A stretch of 64,000 bases of DNA, from assembly GCF_028765545.1 (NCBI RefSeq), contig NZ_JARACP010000010.1, positions 124,001 to 188,000 on the forward strand, given 5' to 3'. Both the position numbers and the translations under genes were made by a program. This stretch comes from Aliivibrio sp. S4MY1. GTDB taxonomy: Bacteria; Pseudomonadota; Gammaproteobacteria; Enterobacterales; Vibrionaceae. Position 1 is the first letter of the stretch, and each line of letters starts with the position of its first letter. The notes under the pieces were generated by a model. It saw only the letters and a program-made list of their open reading frames with translations, did not search any database and was not told where the DNA came from. Shown piece after piece: positions 37,761-47,094 of this stretch.

Positions 37761-39980
37761 ATGTCTCTGCGCCAATGCCTTCTTGTTATTTTTCTTTTTT
37801 TCCCGCTTTCATCTTGGGCTAAATTTTTCTCTGCGCCTATATTGAATGACGCGTATCAATTGCTAGATACGAACCCAGAGCAATCACGAACAATTGCTGA
37901 GCAATACCTAGAGCAACGTCAAATTTCCCCAGGACAAGATCCAAATAGAATTCACATTAATAATGATTCTGAACGAACCATTAGAACTCCCATTAGTACC
38001 GTAGAAGCATTTCAAATTAAAGCACTTGCTAATAAACGCCTTGACCACAATAGAAAGTCAATTAAAGCGATCAAACAAGCTATTTCGTTAGCGAAAGAAT
38101 TCAATTTAAAATCAGGTTATCTTGAGTCAAAACTTATTTATGCGGGTTTGTGGTGGAACTTAACTCAAAATGTTGATGAAACAAATGCTATTTTGGAAGA
38201 TATCGCACAAGAATTAAATCAATCCGATAAGCAAATAGCAATTCACCAAAAACTTTACTTCGCGCTTGCATTAATTCACGCAGAAGTTGAATCTAATCAA
38301 GGGCATAATAGTAAAGCGCAACAATATTACAAACAAGCTATGTCCCATGGAGCAGCACTTAACGATCCAAGTAGTATGATCTTTTATCATATTTCTTATG
38401 GAAAATATTTTTTAAAAAACAAACAATTTGATCAGGCCCTAACCGAGTTATTAAGTGCTTATTGGCAATCGATTGAAGCTGATAGAAGTGGTCAACTAGC
38501 GCGCGCTAACTATCTACTTGGCCAGCTATTTTTTCAAAGAAAAGTACTTGATAAAGCGTTAGAACACGCCTCACAATCAGCTGAATTTTATGGTCGCTAT
38601 AACAACAGTAAACAGCTTTCCAATGTTCTTATATTGATAGCGCAAATACATTTAAAGCAAGGGCGATTTAACTTAGCCTTAGTCCAATACTTCAATGCTC
38701 TGGACCAAGAGAAAGAGAAAAACAACGTAAATAAATTAATCTCATTACGTTTAGATATCGCCAATACTTACTTTCTATTATACAACTACGCACTCAGTGA
38801 GCATTACTTAAAACAAGCAAATAATCTTAATGAGTATGTAGATTTGCCCAAAGAAAAAGCAAACGCTGCACTATTACAAGCGAAGTTATATCTTGTCCAA
38901 AATAAAACAGAGATGGCAATTGAACAAATTCATAGCGCCATCAAATACAGTCAAAAAGACAACAATATTTTATTAAAGCTGCAGTCTCAAAAATTGCTTT
39001 CCAAAACCTATGAAAAAATGGGAAAATATCAATTAGCATTGAAGGCTCAGCGAGAATACGAAACCTTAAATTCATCTATTCAAGCGGCACAAAATGAGAT
39101 TAATGAAGAGGTATTTAGACAACAAAAAAGCATCATTGAGCAATCACTGCATTACCAAGGGTTAGAGCTACAATTAAAAGAGAATAATTTACAAACCCGT
39201 AAAATTCAAAAAATTGCAGGCTTTTTACTCATTTTATTAACCGTTATTTCGATCTACGCTTTTAGAAAACAGCAAGTTAATCGTTTCCTAAAGAAGCGTT
39301 TGCATCTTCTATTAAATAAATACTATACCCACCCAAGAAGTGGTTTACGAAACTTCCGCTTATTAACGGAAAGACTACCCTCATCATTACAACAAAGTAG
39401 CTCAAACATAGAGCAATGGCATTTAGGTGAACTAATTAATGAACCACTAAGCGATAGACTTAGATTTACCTTATTTCATATACCTATGCTACAAAATTTA
39501 TATTTTACTCATGGGTACCAAGAAGGCTTATCAATTGAAAAAGAATTCGGAGATTACTTGTCGACTGTCGTAAGTTTACCAAATCGTATCTATCATTTTT
39601 CTGACGCTAGCTTTCTTTATATTGAACATAAATCTGATTCAACATCAAACTCTCAAGAAATGGCTGAAACAATTCAAGAGTGGATTAATCGTTTTGATTC
39701 TAAAGTAATGACAGATAAAACAGTTAACATAGGTATGGTTGAGTATCCTTTCTTACCAAGAGCGTACACCGCAATCAATGACCGTGAACTTATTGATATC
39801 CTACTAATGGCAACCAATACTGCTTATAAAATGAGTACAAAAGAAACCAACTGCCATTGGGTACATTACCGAGCAATAGATAATGCACCAGCTGCTAGCT
39901 TTGCTAGTAGCAACATACAATTAGCTTGTGAACAAGCAATTAATCAAGGTCTAATAAAAGTAACGACTTCAATACTTTAA
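37761..39980 (+). CDS. Membrane TPR protein with degenerate GGDEF-like C-terminal domain
   Basis: A 739-residue protein with a signal peptide (cleavage after SSWA, residue 20), a periplasmic array of TPR repeats at about 80-440 (SYGKYFLKNKQFDQALTELL, YLLGQLFFQRKVLDKALEHA), a Gln-rich coiled coil (440-480), one membrane helix at about 484-502, and a cytoplasmic tail from about 515. The tail begins HPRSGLRNFRLL, like the DPLTGLxNRRxL start of GGDEF domains, but has no GGDEF signature, so it is probably catalytically inactive. This layout is common in Vibrionaceae sensory proteins. The next gene encodes a second GGDEF protein. Confidence 0.78.
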   Translation: MSLRQCLLVIFLFFPLSSWAKFFSAPILNDAYQLLDTNPEQSRTIAEQYLEQRQISPGQDPNRIHINNDSERTIRTPISTVEAFQIKALANKRLDHNRKSIKAIKQAISLAKEFNLKSGYLESKLIYAGLWWNLTQNVDETNAILEDIAQELNQSDKQIAIHQKLYFALALIHAEVESNQGHNSKAQQYYKQAMSHGAALNDPSSMIFYHISYGKYFLKNKQFDQALTELLSAYWQSIEADRSGQLARANYLLGQLFFQRKVLDKALEHASQSAEFYGRYNNSKQLSNVLILIAQIHLKQGRFNLALVQYFNALDQEKEKNNVNKLISLRLDIANTYFLLYNYALSEHYLKQANNLNEYVDLPKEKANAALLQAKLYLVQNKTEMAIEQIHSAIKYSQKDNNILLKLQSQKLLSKTYEKMGKYQLALKAQREYETLNSSIQAAQNEINEEVFRQQKSIIEQSLHYQGLELQLKENNLQTRKIQKIAGFLLILLTVISIYAFRKQQVNRFLKKRLHLLLNKYYTHPRSGLRNFRLLTERLPSSLQQSSSNIEQWHLGELINEPLSDRLRFTLFHIPMLQNLYFTHGYQEGLSIEKEFGDYLSTVVSLPNRIYHFSDASFLYIEHKSDSTSNSQEMAETIQEWINRFDSKVMTDKTVNIGMVEYPFLPRAYTAINDRELIDILLMATNTAYKMSTKETNCHWVHYRAIDNAPAASFASSNIQLACEQAINQGLIKVTTSIL

Positions 39981-40157
39981 AGATAAATCTGGATAACACC
40001 TCACAGATTTAAGAATAAACAGACGTAAATATTTAAAAGATAAGAAAATGTTATACTTTTTTTTAGCTTGCTAATTATAAATTTGTTATTATCGCTTTAT
40101 TGACAATATCAATACTTTGACACATTACATAAATATTGAGTTATCCCCTAGGTTATT

Positions 40158-41720
40158 ATGATTGAAGTTTCCATTGTTGCCTCAGAATTAAATCAGTTAA
40201 AACAGCAGCTGAATCAAACACGTCTATCACATCGTGATACTACGCTGAAATCACGCCGCGAAATACTGCTTCTAAAGCGTATTATTTTACGTTTCTGTGC
40301 TGCCTGCAAACATCATGACAGTGAGCTAGATAAAGAAATAGTTGATCTAGCAACTCGTATAGAGCAAGTTGAAAATACATCAGATTTAACTATTCAAATA
40401 GCGACATTTGAAAGACTCATTAATCGCTACAAGATGAATGTTCAAAAAGAGCACTCGGTAATGGAAGACCATATATCTTACTGTGGAGAAACATTACAGC
40501 GAGTGGTTGGATTGCCTGCTGGGCTTAAGCGCGATCTTCGCTCTCTTTTACAATACCCTTCTCACGATGGCAGTAAGCATATTCAACGTATTGTCCGATT
40601 AGTTGAGCTTTATGAACGAGCGATTAAATTCATTTCTGTTGGGAAGCTCTCTTCTGAAATTAATAGTAATGAAGTGATTGATAGCGATACTCAAGAACAA
40701 TTAAGTAATGAACTACAACATCTGATTTCTGAACTGGACTTTAATAATACCTCTGGTACTAAATTATTAGAAATCCGCAGTAAACTTCTTACAGGTACTG
40801 ATGCAGTATCATTGATTGATTTAGCATTACAAACATTGCAATTAGTTCTAGAAGGCACAAACAACGAGCGTAAAGCATCACAGGCATTCGTTGGTGAAAT
40901 GAATACTCAAGTCGCACAAATCATCAAAACAAGTGAACAAAATCAAAGCCAAGGCCAATCGTACTTAGAACAGCGCTCTTTACTTAATGAAGAGTATTCA
41001 CTTCTAATTAAACAAGCTGAAAACCTATTAGATAAGAAAGCCAGTGAGCAAGAACACAAAGCTAAGATGACAATGTTGCTCAATGAGATGAATGACTTAG
41101 CAGAACGTAATAGCGCAATGCAAGAGCGTGAAGCAGCACTGCTTGAACGTCATGAATATACTACAAAAAAACTCAATAATTTATATGAAGAAACTCTTGA
41201 ATACCGTCGCCAGTTAAGTGATCAACAACAACGTGTATTTAGGGATCCACTAACTAAAGTATATAACCGAGCAGCAATGCACGAACGTTTAGATCTAGAA
41301 TATAAACGTTGGGTTCGTCATCAACACTCTCTTGTTCTAACTATGATCGACATTGACCAATTTAAACGAATCAATGAACGTTTTGGTCATTTAGCAGGCG
41401 ATAAAGCACTTACTATTATTGCTCGAACCATCGAAAACCAAGTAACAGACACCGACTTTGTTGCCCGATTTAGCGGCGAAGAATTCTTAATTTTATTTAC
41501 CGAAACCAGTAAAGAAGAACAAGAAAAAAAGCTTAAAGCGATTCAATTAGCCATTTCTAAATTGCCATTTAAGTTTAAAAATGACCACGTTCAAGTCACG
41601 GTATCAGTATGCTCCTCTGAGTTTACAAACAGTGATATTCCTGAAAAAGTGATTAAACGAACCATTGATGCTCTTTATAAGCAAAAATCAAAAGGAAAAG
41701 AGCAATTCATTTATTTGTAA
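40158..41720 (+). CDS. GGDEF-domain protein (putative diguanylate cyclase, SGEEF signature)
   Basis: A 520-residue soluble protein. Residues 1-340 are alpha-helical with long coiled coils (heptads around 230-350) and no membrane segment. The C-terminal GGDEF domain begins DPLTKVYNRAAMHERL and has MIDIDQFKRINERFGHLAGD, the metal and substrate region. The active loop is RFSGEEF (SGEEF at 439-443), with Ser replacing the first Gly. Activity is plausible but not certain, since the glycine is usually conserved. No upstream RxxD inhibitory motif was recognised. Two TTGACA words (40100 and 40117) lie upstream. Confidence 0.85.
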   Translation: MIEVSIVASELNQLKQQLNQTRLSHRDTTLKSRREILLLKRIILRFCAACKHHDSELDKEIVDLATRIEQVENTSDLTIQIATFERLINRYKMNVQKEHSVMEDHISYCGETLQRVVGLPAGLKRDLRSLLQYPSHDGSKHIQRIVRLVELYERAIKFISVGKLSSEINSNEVIDSDTQEQLSNELQHLISELDFNNTSGTKLLEIRSKLLTGTDAVSLIDLALQTLQLVLEGTNNERKASQAFVGEMNTQVAQIIKTSEQNQSQGQSYLEQRSLLNEEYSLLIKQAENLLDKKASEQEHKAKMTMLLNEMNDLAERNSAMQEREAALLERHEYTTKKLNNLYEETLEYRRQLSDQQQRVFRDPLTKVYNRAAMHERLDLEYKRWVRHQHSLVLTMIDIDQFKRINERFGHLAGDKALTIIARTIENQVTDTDFVARFSGEEFLILFTETSKEEQEKKLKAIQLAISKLPFKFKNDHVQVTVSVCSSEFTNSDIPEKVIKRTIDALYKQKSKGKEQFIYL

Positions 41721-41856
41721 TTATCCTAATTCTTATTATTTTTGGTGTAATTCTTTCAAAAACCTCTCATTTTTATTTTTTTTTCCTCGCTAATCCTTCC
41801 ATTGCTGTGTAAGTTTAATAATTAAACAATAATAAAAACAGCTAGGGAGGCGCAAT

Positions 41857-43215
41857 ATGATTACTCATATTAGTCCTGCAGGTAGCATGGATTTGCTATC
41901 ACAATTAGAAGTTGACCAATTAAAGAAAACCGCTTCTAGTGATCTTTATCGTATGTATCGGAACTGTACGTTAGCGGTATTAAACTCAGGCAGTCATACT
42001 GACAGCTCAAAAGAATTATTAGATAAATATAAGTCATTTGATGTCTCTGTTACGCGTCGAGATCGCGGAATTAAACTTGAGCTAAATAACCCACCAGAAC
42101 ACGCATTCGTTGATGGGACTATAATCAAAGGCATTCAAGAGCACTTATTTTCTGTGTTACGCGACATGGTGTATGTGAATATGCAAATTGCAGATCACAA
42201 TCGATTAAATCTCACTAAAGCCACTCACCTAACCAACTTAGTATTCAGCATCTTACGTAATGCAAAAGCGCTACATACCGGTATTGAGCCTAACTTAGTG
42301 GTATGTTGGGGCGGACATTCAATTAATCCTGTCGAATATCAATACACTCGTGAAGTGGGCCATGAACTTGGTTTACGAGAATTAAATATTTGTACTGGCT
42401 GTGGCCCCGGTGCAATGGAAGGCCCAATGAAAGGCGCTGCAATTGGTCATGCTAAGCAACGCTATAACGATAGTCGATTTGTTGGTTTGACTGAACCCTC
42501 AATTATTGCCGCTGAGCCACCAAACCCAATAGTCAATGAACTTATTATCATGCCTGATATCGAAAAACGTTTAGAAGCGTTTGTGCGTATGGCTCATGGT
42601 ATTGTTATTTTTCCTGGTGGCCCGGGAACAGCTGAAGAGTTGCTTTATATCTTAGGGATCATGATGAACCCAGCAAACCGTCAGCAACCGATGCCTATCG
42701 TTCTTACTGGTCCAAAAGAGAGCGAAGATTATTTCCGCTCTATTGACACCTTTATTCGTGATACTTTAGGTGAAGAAGCGACTCAATATTATGAGATCGT
42801 TGTTGGTGATCCAGAGAAAGCGGCAATTATTATTAATCATGGCATCAAGAAAGTAAAAGAGTACCGTAAAGCAACGGATGATTCCTATAGCTTCAACTGG
42901 GCACTAAAAATTGAGCCTGAATTCCAATTACCTTTTGAACCAACTCATGAAGCAATGGCTAGTCTTGATTTGCATCTAAACCAACCGACTGAAAGTCTTA
43001 CCGCAAATCTTCGCCAAGCGTTTTCTGGTATTGTCTCTGGAAATGTAAAAGCAGAAGGCATTGCAGAAATAGAAAAGCACGGTGTGTTTAAACTTCACGG
43101 TGATCCTGACTTAATGAAAAAGATGGATCGTCTATTGCAAGATTTTGTAAAACAGGGCCGAATGAAGCTACCTGGTTCTAAATATGAACCTTGCTATGAA
43201 ATCGTTGTTGATTAG
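41857..43215 (+). CDS. ppnN: Nucleotide 5'-monophosphate nucleosidase PpnN
   Basis: PpnN (YgdH) cleaves purine and pyrimidine monophosphates to base and ribose-5-phosphate and is activated by (p)ppGpp in E. coli. The 452-residue protein has the LOG-family motifs [15 protein letters not shown] and [16 protein letters not shown], which form the active site, between an N-terminal and a C-terminal extension typical of PpnN. AGGGAGG lies about 7 bases before the ATG. A terminator follows. The ppnN-xni order is conserved with E. coli. Confidence 0.95.
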   Translation: MITHISPAGSMDLLSQLEVDQLKKTASSDLYRMYRNCTLAVLNSGSHTDSSKELLDKYKSFDVSVTRRDRGIKLELNNPPEHAFVDGTIIKGIQEHLFSVLRDMVYVNMQIADHNRLNLTKATHLTNLVFSILRNAKALHTGIEPNLVVCWGGHSINPVEYQYTREVGHELGLRELNICTGCGPGAMEGPMKGAAIGHAKQRYNDSRFVGLTEPSIIAAEPPNPIVNELIIMPDIEKRLEAFVRMAHGIVIFPGGPGTAEELLYILGIMMNPANRQQPMPIVLTGPKESEDYFRSIDTFIRDTLGEEATQYYEIVVGDPEKAAIIINHGIKKVKEYRKATDDSYSFNWALKIEPEFQLPFEPTHEAMASLDLHLNQPTESLTANLRQAFSGIVSGNVKAEGIAEIEKHGVFKLHGDPDLMKKMDRLLQDFVKQGRMKLPGSKYEPCYEIVVD

Positions 43216-43251
43216 GGCTGGAATATTTCACCTTCACTAACGTACAATAAT

Positions 43252-43287
43252 AAGCCTATGCACATTGCGTAGGCTTTTTCTTTTTTT
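43252..43287 (+). terminator. Rho-independent terminator after ppnN
   Basis: AAGCCTATGC pairs with GCGTAGGCTT (10 bp with one T-G), loop ACATT, then TTTCTTTTTTT. It lies between ppnN and xni. Confidence 0.88.
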
Positions 43288-43308
43288 ATATATAGGAATG
43301 AATACGTT

Positions 43309-44088
43309 ATGGCAATTCATCTGGTTATTATTGACGCATTAAACCTCATTCGTCGCGTTCATTCCGCTCAACCGAATCAAGATGACATTCAAGCGGTTAT
43401 TACCACCACTACTCGCACTATCAACCGCATCTTAAAAGAAACAGAACCCACTCATATCATTGCTGTGTTTGATCATCATCTCCAAGATCGAGGCTGGCGT
43501 GCAGAGATCCTCCCTAAATATAAAGAAGATAGAAAACCCATGCCAGAAGCATTGCAAAAAGGCATGGATGAAATTCAAGAAGCTTGGTGGAAATTAGGGA
43601 TTGATTCACTGCTTTCTGATGGTGATGAAGCGGATGACTTGGTTGCAACCCTAGCCAATAAAGTAGCGGTGCATAATGAGCAAGTTACGATCATTTCTAC
43701 CGATAAAGGCTACTGTCAGTTACTCTCTCCTACTTTACGTATTCGAGATTATTTCCAACATCGGTGGTTAGATGCTCCTTTTGTAGAAAAAGAGTTTGGT
43801 TTAAAGCCTGAACAATTGGCTGATTACTGGGGATTAGCTGGGATCAGTTCCAGTAAAATTACAGGTATTCCGGGAGTTGGCCCAAAAGCCGCGTTAGAAA
43901 TTCTAACTCAATTCCCAACAATTGAGGCCGCAAATGAGTCTGAAGATCTTCCTAAAAAATACCGTAAGAAATTTGATGAGCATTACGAGACCGCTATTTT
44001 ATCTCGTCAGGTTGCGGGGTTAAGAACGGATATTGAGCTTGGGTTTAATTTGCAAGATATACGATATGAGAAAGGGACTAGGGACTAG
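43309..44088 (+). CDS. xni: Flap endonuclease Xni (ExoIX)
   Basis: Xni is a FEN-family nuclease related to the DNA polymerase I 5' nuclease domain. The 259-residue protein has VIDALNLIRR at the start, GDEADDLVATLA with the metal-binding Asp cluster, STDKGYCQLL, and the helix-hairpin-helix GITGIPGVGPKAALEIL (as KITGIPGVGPKAA). As in E. coli Xni, the set of acidic metal ligands is smaller than in Pol I. The last residues (GTRD) and the TAG stop are encoded by the first copies of a GGGACTA array, so the natural C terminus was probably replaced by repeat-derived codons. Confidence 0.95.
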   Translation: MAIHLVIIDALNLIRRVHSAQPNQDDIQAVITTTTRTINRILKETEPTHIIAVFDHHLQDRGWRAEILPKYKEDRKPMPEALQKGMDEIQEAWWKLGIDSLLSDGDEADDLVATLANKVAVHNEQVTIISTDKGYCQLLSPTLRIRDYFQHRWLDAPFVEKEFGLKPEQLADYWGLAGISSSKITGIPGVGPKAALEILTQFPTIEAANESEDLPKKYRKKFDEHYETAILSRQVAGLRTDIELGFNLQDIRYEKGTRD

Positions 44089-44101
44089 GGACTAGGGACT
44101 A
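44074..44101. repeat. GGGACTA heptamer array, four copies
   Basis: Four exact tandem copies of GGGACTA (44074-44101), making three CTAG words. The array overlaps the last five codons of xni and supplies its TAG stop (44086-44088). The related array AGTCTCT x3 is at 48852-48872; read on one strand the two units differ by one base (AGTCCCT and AGTCTCT). Confidence 0.9.
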
Positions 44102-44112
44102 CCAAGTATCAT

Positions 44113-44212
44113 GAATATAGTGTGCTTTTCTGCAAAAGAAAGATGGCTATATTTGATGTGGTTACCAGAGCGATGACAAACAGTTTTTTTTGCGCCAAAG
44201 CACACCATATTC
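44113..44212. repeat. Imperfect inverted-repeat element between xni and rlmM
   Basis: Arms of 25 bases, 44113-44137 and 44188-44212, match in 21 positions when one is reversed (GAATAT-GTGTGCTTT-GCAAAA). The 50-base centre contains GGTTACCAGAGC. It carries no ORF of note and does not look like a terminator, since a real one follows at 44265. It may be a small non-autonomous mobile element or a decayed repeat. Confidence 0.6.
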
Positions 44213-44264
44213 AACATCGTACCTAAATAACCCCAACTCCGAATAACCATTGTTGAAGATAAAT

Positions 44265-44304
44265 AAAAACGCCCGCTGATTATCAACATCAGCGGGCGTT
44301 TTTT
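44265..44304. terminator. Bidirectional terminator between xni and rlmM
   Basis: A 16-bp stem (AAAAACGCCCGCTGAT / ATCAGCGGGCGTTTTT) with a 7-base loop and flanking A-run and T-run. It serves both convergent genes. Confidence 0.92.
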
Positions 44305-44349
44305 ATTTCTCAATAATTTGGATCACACCAATATTCGAATGAAACAGTA

Positions 44350-45441
44350 TTAGTGTGGAGATATATTTGAAATCGCTTGGATATGAACAGTGATTTCTTC
44401 ACGGTCATGATACAAATGCTTAGCTTGAAGCTTGTATTGGAAACCGTTTTTCTTTAAGAAATCTTTCAGGTTTTCAATATCTTGAAGAACCTCATCGTAA
44501 CGACCTTTCATTGGTAATTTAAGGTTAAATAGCGCTTCTTTCGCCCAACCTTTAATTAGCCATTCACCCATAAGGTGCGCAACACGAGCTGGTTTCTCAA
44601 CCATGTCACAAATTAGCCATGTTACGTTCTTTCTTTGTGGCTCAAACTTAAAACCATCAACCATGTGGTGTTTCACTTGGCCTGTATCCATTAAGCTTTG
44701 AGCCATCATGCCGTTATCAATCGCATGAACAAACATAGAACGCTTAACCAGTTGGTAAGTCCAACCACCTGGACACGCACCTAAATCTACGCCCCACATA
44801 CCAGAAGCCAAACGAGTATCCCACTCATCACGTGGAATAAATACGTGGAACGCTTCTTCCAGTTTCAATGTAGAACGGCTTGGCGCATCAGCAGGGAATT
44901 TAAGACGCGGAATACCCATAAAGAACTGAGAGTTATTATTAGTATAAGAATAACCAATGTAGCAGTGACCAGGAGCAATAAAGCAAACATGCAATACAGG
45001 GATTCGATTTGAATCTCGTGCTGTAAGCATCTCTTTACCACGTAAAGCTTGGCGCATTGGAACCGTAAATTTACGGCAGAACTTCAATAGCTCTTTTGCT
45101 TCATTCGTATCAGGTGTTTCAATACGAATGTCACCACAACAAGGCATTCCTTCAACATCCACTAAAGCTTCAAGAATTGGAGAAATACGATCATCTTTTG
45201 GTAGATCGCTTACTTCTGTAGCAACTGCAAACATTTGACGAGCAAAGATTAGCTCATTAAATTTAATCTCACGAATTAAACGGTCTGCATCGCCTTCCTG
45301 GTAGCATTCAAATAGCACATAGCCTGTATTATTTTTTAGGCGAGGAAAACCAAACACTTCTAGTTGAGTGGCTTTGTCTTGGATCTCACCTGCACACTCT
45401 TTTTCAAAACCAGAGCGACAATAGAACATTACTTGTTTCAC
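44350..45441 (-). CDS. rlmM: 23S rRNA C2498 2'-O-methyltransferase RlmM
   Basis: RlmM methylates C2498 of 23S rRNA. The 363-residue protein has an N-terminal THUMP domain and a C-terminal Rossmann methyltransferase domain with [15 protein letters not shown] (SAM site), [13 protein letters not shown] and [13 protein letters not shown], holding the catalytic Lys. The start is a GTG (45441) that overlaps the stop of the upstream DUF423 gene as GTGA, consistent with [16 protein letters not shown] aligning with E. coli MNKVVLYCRPGFEKEC. The ATG four codons later is a poorer choice. Confidence 0.96.
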   Translation of the reverse strand: MKQVMFYCRSGFEKECAGEIQDKATQLEVFGFPRLKNNTGYVLFECYQEGDADRLIREIKFNELIFARQMFAVATEVSDLPKDDRISPILEALVDVEGMPCCGDIRIETPDTNEAKELLKFCRKFTVPMRQALRGKEMLTARDSNRIPVLHVCFIAPGHCYIGYSYTNNNSQFFMGIPRLKFPADAPSRSTLKLEEAFHVFIPRDEWDTRLASGMWGVDLGACPGGWTYQLVKRSMFVHAIDNGMMAQSLMDTGQVKHHMVDGFKFEPQRKNVTWLICDMVEKPARVAHLMGEWLIKGWAKEALFNLKLPMKGRYDEVLQDIENLKDFLKKNGFQYKLQAKHLYHDREEITVHIQAISNISPH

Positions 45442-45827
45442 TTTGAAACCTCAGTCAAACGATAAGTTGAAACAGCCAGCGTTAACCAACCGATAATAAA
45501 ACAGAATCCACCTAATGGAGTAATTGGACCGAACCATTTTATTCCAGTGAATACTAACGCATATAAACTTCCACTGAAAAATAGCATTCCAATGGTAAAT
45601 AGCAAGGCGGCGTATGATACCCCTTTTGAAAATGAATTTCTCAACAAAATTCCACATCCAAACAACGCAAGGGTATGCCACATCTGATATTGCACCGCAG
45701 TTTCATACACATCAAGAAGATAAGGTGATAAAACTGACTTTAAACCATGAGCACCAAAAGCACCTAAGCTAACGGTTAGCGCCCCACTAAGGCTAGAAAT
45801 AAGTAAACATTGACGACTATTCATCAT
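45438..45827 (-). CDS. DUF423 family membrane protein (YgdD-like)
   Basis: A 129-residue protein with four hydrophobic segments, resembling the DUF423/YgdD family, which has no assigned function. It shows [19 protein letters not shown] and [15 protein letters not shown]. The ATG at 45827, preceded by AGGA at 8 bases, was chosen over the earlier in-frame ATG at 45845, which overlaps gcvA more deeply. It overlaps the gcvA end by 11 bases and the rlmM start by 4, so gcvA, this gene and rlmM form one coupled operon, the same order as in E. coli. Confidence 0.88.
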   Translation of the reverse strand: MMNSRQCLLISSLSGALTVSLGAFGAHGLKSVLSPYLLDVYETAVQYQMWHTLALFGCGILLRNSFSKGVSYAALLFTIGMLFFSGSLYALVFTGIKWFGPITPLGGFCFIIGWLTLAVSTYRLTEVSK

Positions 45828-46725
45828 CAACAATTTCCTGCTCACTACGAGCTTTACTTAAAATCCACTCTCTAAAAGTAGCAATTCGGCCTGTATCTGC
45901 CTGCTTTTCACTGCATACTAAATAAAATGCATTTTTACTGATTAACACTTCTTCAAATGGAGCGACTAAACGACCTGCATCCAGTTCAGGTTGAGCCAGT
46001 ACGTTATTACCTAACGCGATACCTTGGCCATGCGCTGCAGCTTGTAACACCATCGTTGAATGACTAAAAATAGGGCCTTGATTTACATTCATTCCCGCTA
46101 ATTCGAATTGCTTTACAAACAGCTTCCAGTCTTTACGAGAAGTATCGTGTAATAATGTATGGAATCGTAAATCATCAATGGTCGCTAATGGTTTTTCGTT
46201 CAGTAACACTTGAGGTGAACACAGTGGCAAAAGCTGCTCTTGATATAAGAGTTCCACACGGAGACCCGGCCAATTTCCACGACCGTAATAGATAGCAACA
46301 TCAACATCTTCTGTTAATGACCCCTCATCCATATCAACCGCTTTAATGCGCACATCAATATCTGGTTCTTGATTATTAAAATCCGATAATCTTGGTACTA
46401 ACCATTGAATAGCAAAACTTGGTGGCAAACTAATGGTTAATGCGCCTTTGGCACTTCTTTCCAATACTTTATCTGTTGCTTCTGATAACGAAGAAAAGAT
46501 TTCTTTAATATCTAGGAAGTAACTTTGACCTTCTTCAGTAAGAAGCAAAGAACGATTACGACGGCGGAATAACTTTAAGCCAAGAAATTCTTCTAACGCT
46601 TTGATTTGGTGGCTAACTGCCGCTTGAGTAACAAACAATTCTTCCGCTGCACGAGTAAAGCTTAAGTGTCTAGCTGCCGCTTCAAACACGCGTAAAGAAT
46701 TTAAAGGTGGTAATCTTCGAGACAT
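45817..46725 (-). CDS. gcvA: LysR-family glycine cleavage system regulator GcvA
   Basis: GcvA activates the glycine cleavage operon and, in E. coli, the divergent gcvB RNA. The 302-residue protein has the LysR helix-turn-helix (RHLSFTRAAEELFVTQAAVSHQ-type, residues about 18-45) and an effector domain starting near TISLPPSFAIQWLVPRL. The identification rests on similarity and on the gcvB RNA located divergently, as in E. coli. Confidence 0.93.
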   Translation of the reverse strand: MSRRLPPLNSLRVFEAAARHLSFTRAAEELFVTQAAVSHQIKALEEFLGLKLFRRRNRSLLLTEEGQSYFLDIKEIFSSLSEATDKVLERSAKGALTISLPPSFAIQWLVPRLSDFNNQEPDIDVRIKAVDMDEGSLTEDVDVAIYYGRGNWPGLRVELLYQEQLLPLCSPQVLLNEKPLATIDDLRFHTLLHDTSRKDWKLFVKQFELAGMNVNQGPIFSHSTMVLQAAAHGQGIALGNNVLAQPELDAGRLVAPFEEVLISKNAFYLVCSEKQADTGRIATFREWILSKARSEQEIVDDE

Positions 46726-46844
46726 AAAAACTCACATTCTGAACCATTAGTTTTTTTAATGTCTGGTATTATAAATTGTCCATTGCCGAACTACCAGATA
46801 AAACCTACTATTAGCCCCGTAGTTTAGAGCAAAGACATATATTC

Positions 46845-47020
46845 CTCCCTGAGTATTTTTTTCATGCCTCTAAACTGCATGTTGTGTTTGCATATTGGCT
46901 CGACGATTAGAGCCCGAGTATTGGTTCCAAAGCATTTGTAAACAATACCCAATTATTTCCTGTATTTTTGACCTTTTGGTTAAGAAAATATTAGCACCGT
47001 TTAATACGGTGCTTTTTTTT
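46845..47020 (+). ncRNA. gcvB: GcvB small RNA
   Basis: The region between gcvA and csdA carries the GcvB hallmarks: the G/U-rich R1 seed TGTTGTGTTTGCATATTGG (46880-46898), the conserved TTTCCTGTATTTTTGACC (46956-46973), and the terminator AGCACCGT-TTAAT-ACGGTGCT with T-run (46993-47020), nearly identical to E. coli GcvB's AGCACCGC...GCGGTGC. GcvB represses many amino-acid and peptide transporter mRNAs with Hfq. It is divergent from gcvA. The 5' end near 46845 is placed by aligning CTCCCTGAG with E. coli CTTCCTGAG and is approximate. Confidence 0.92.
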
Positions 47021-47094
47021 GTCTGTAATTTTGACTTACGAGGCAGAAATCCGCATCATTCCTCTGTTTGCTAACTCCAATGAAGAAAATCCTT

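Noticed and set aside
46741-46840. GcvA T-N11-A binding site between gcvA and gcvB
   Set aside because: Many positions satisfy such a loose pattern; a site could not be chosen by eye.
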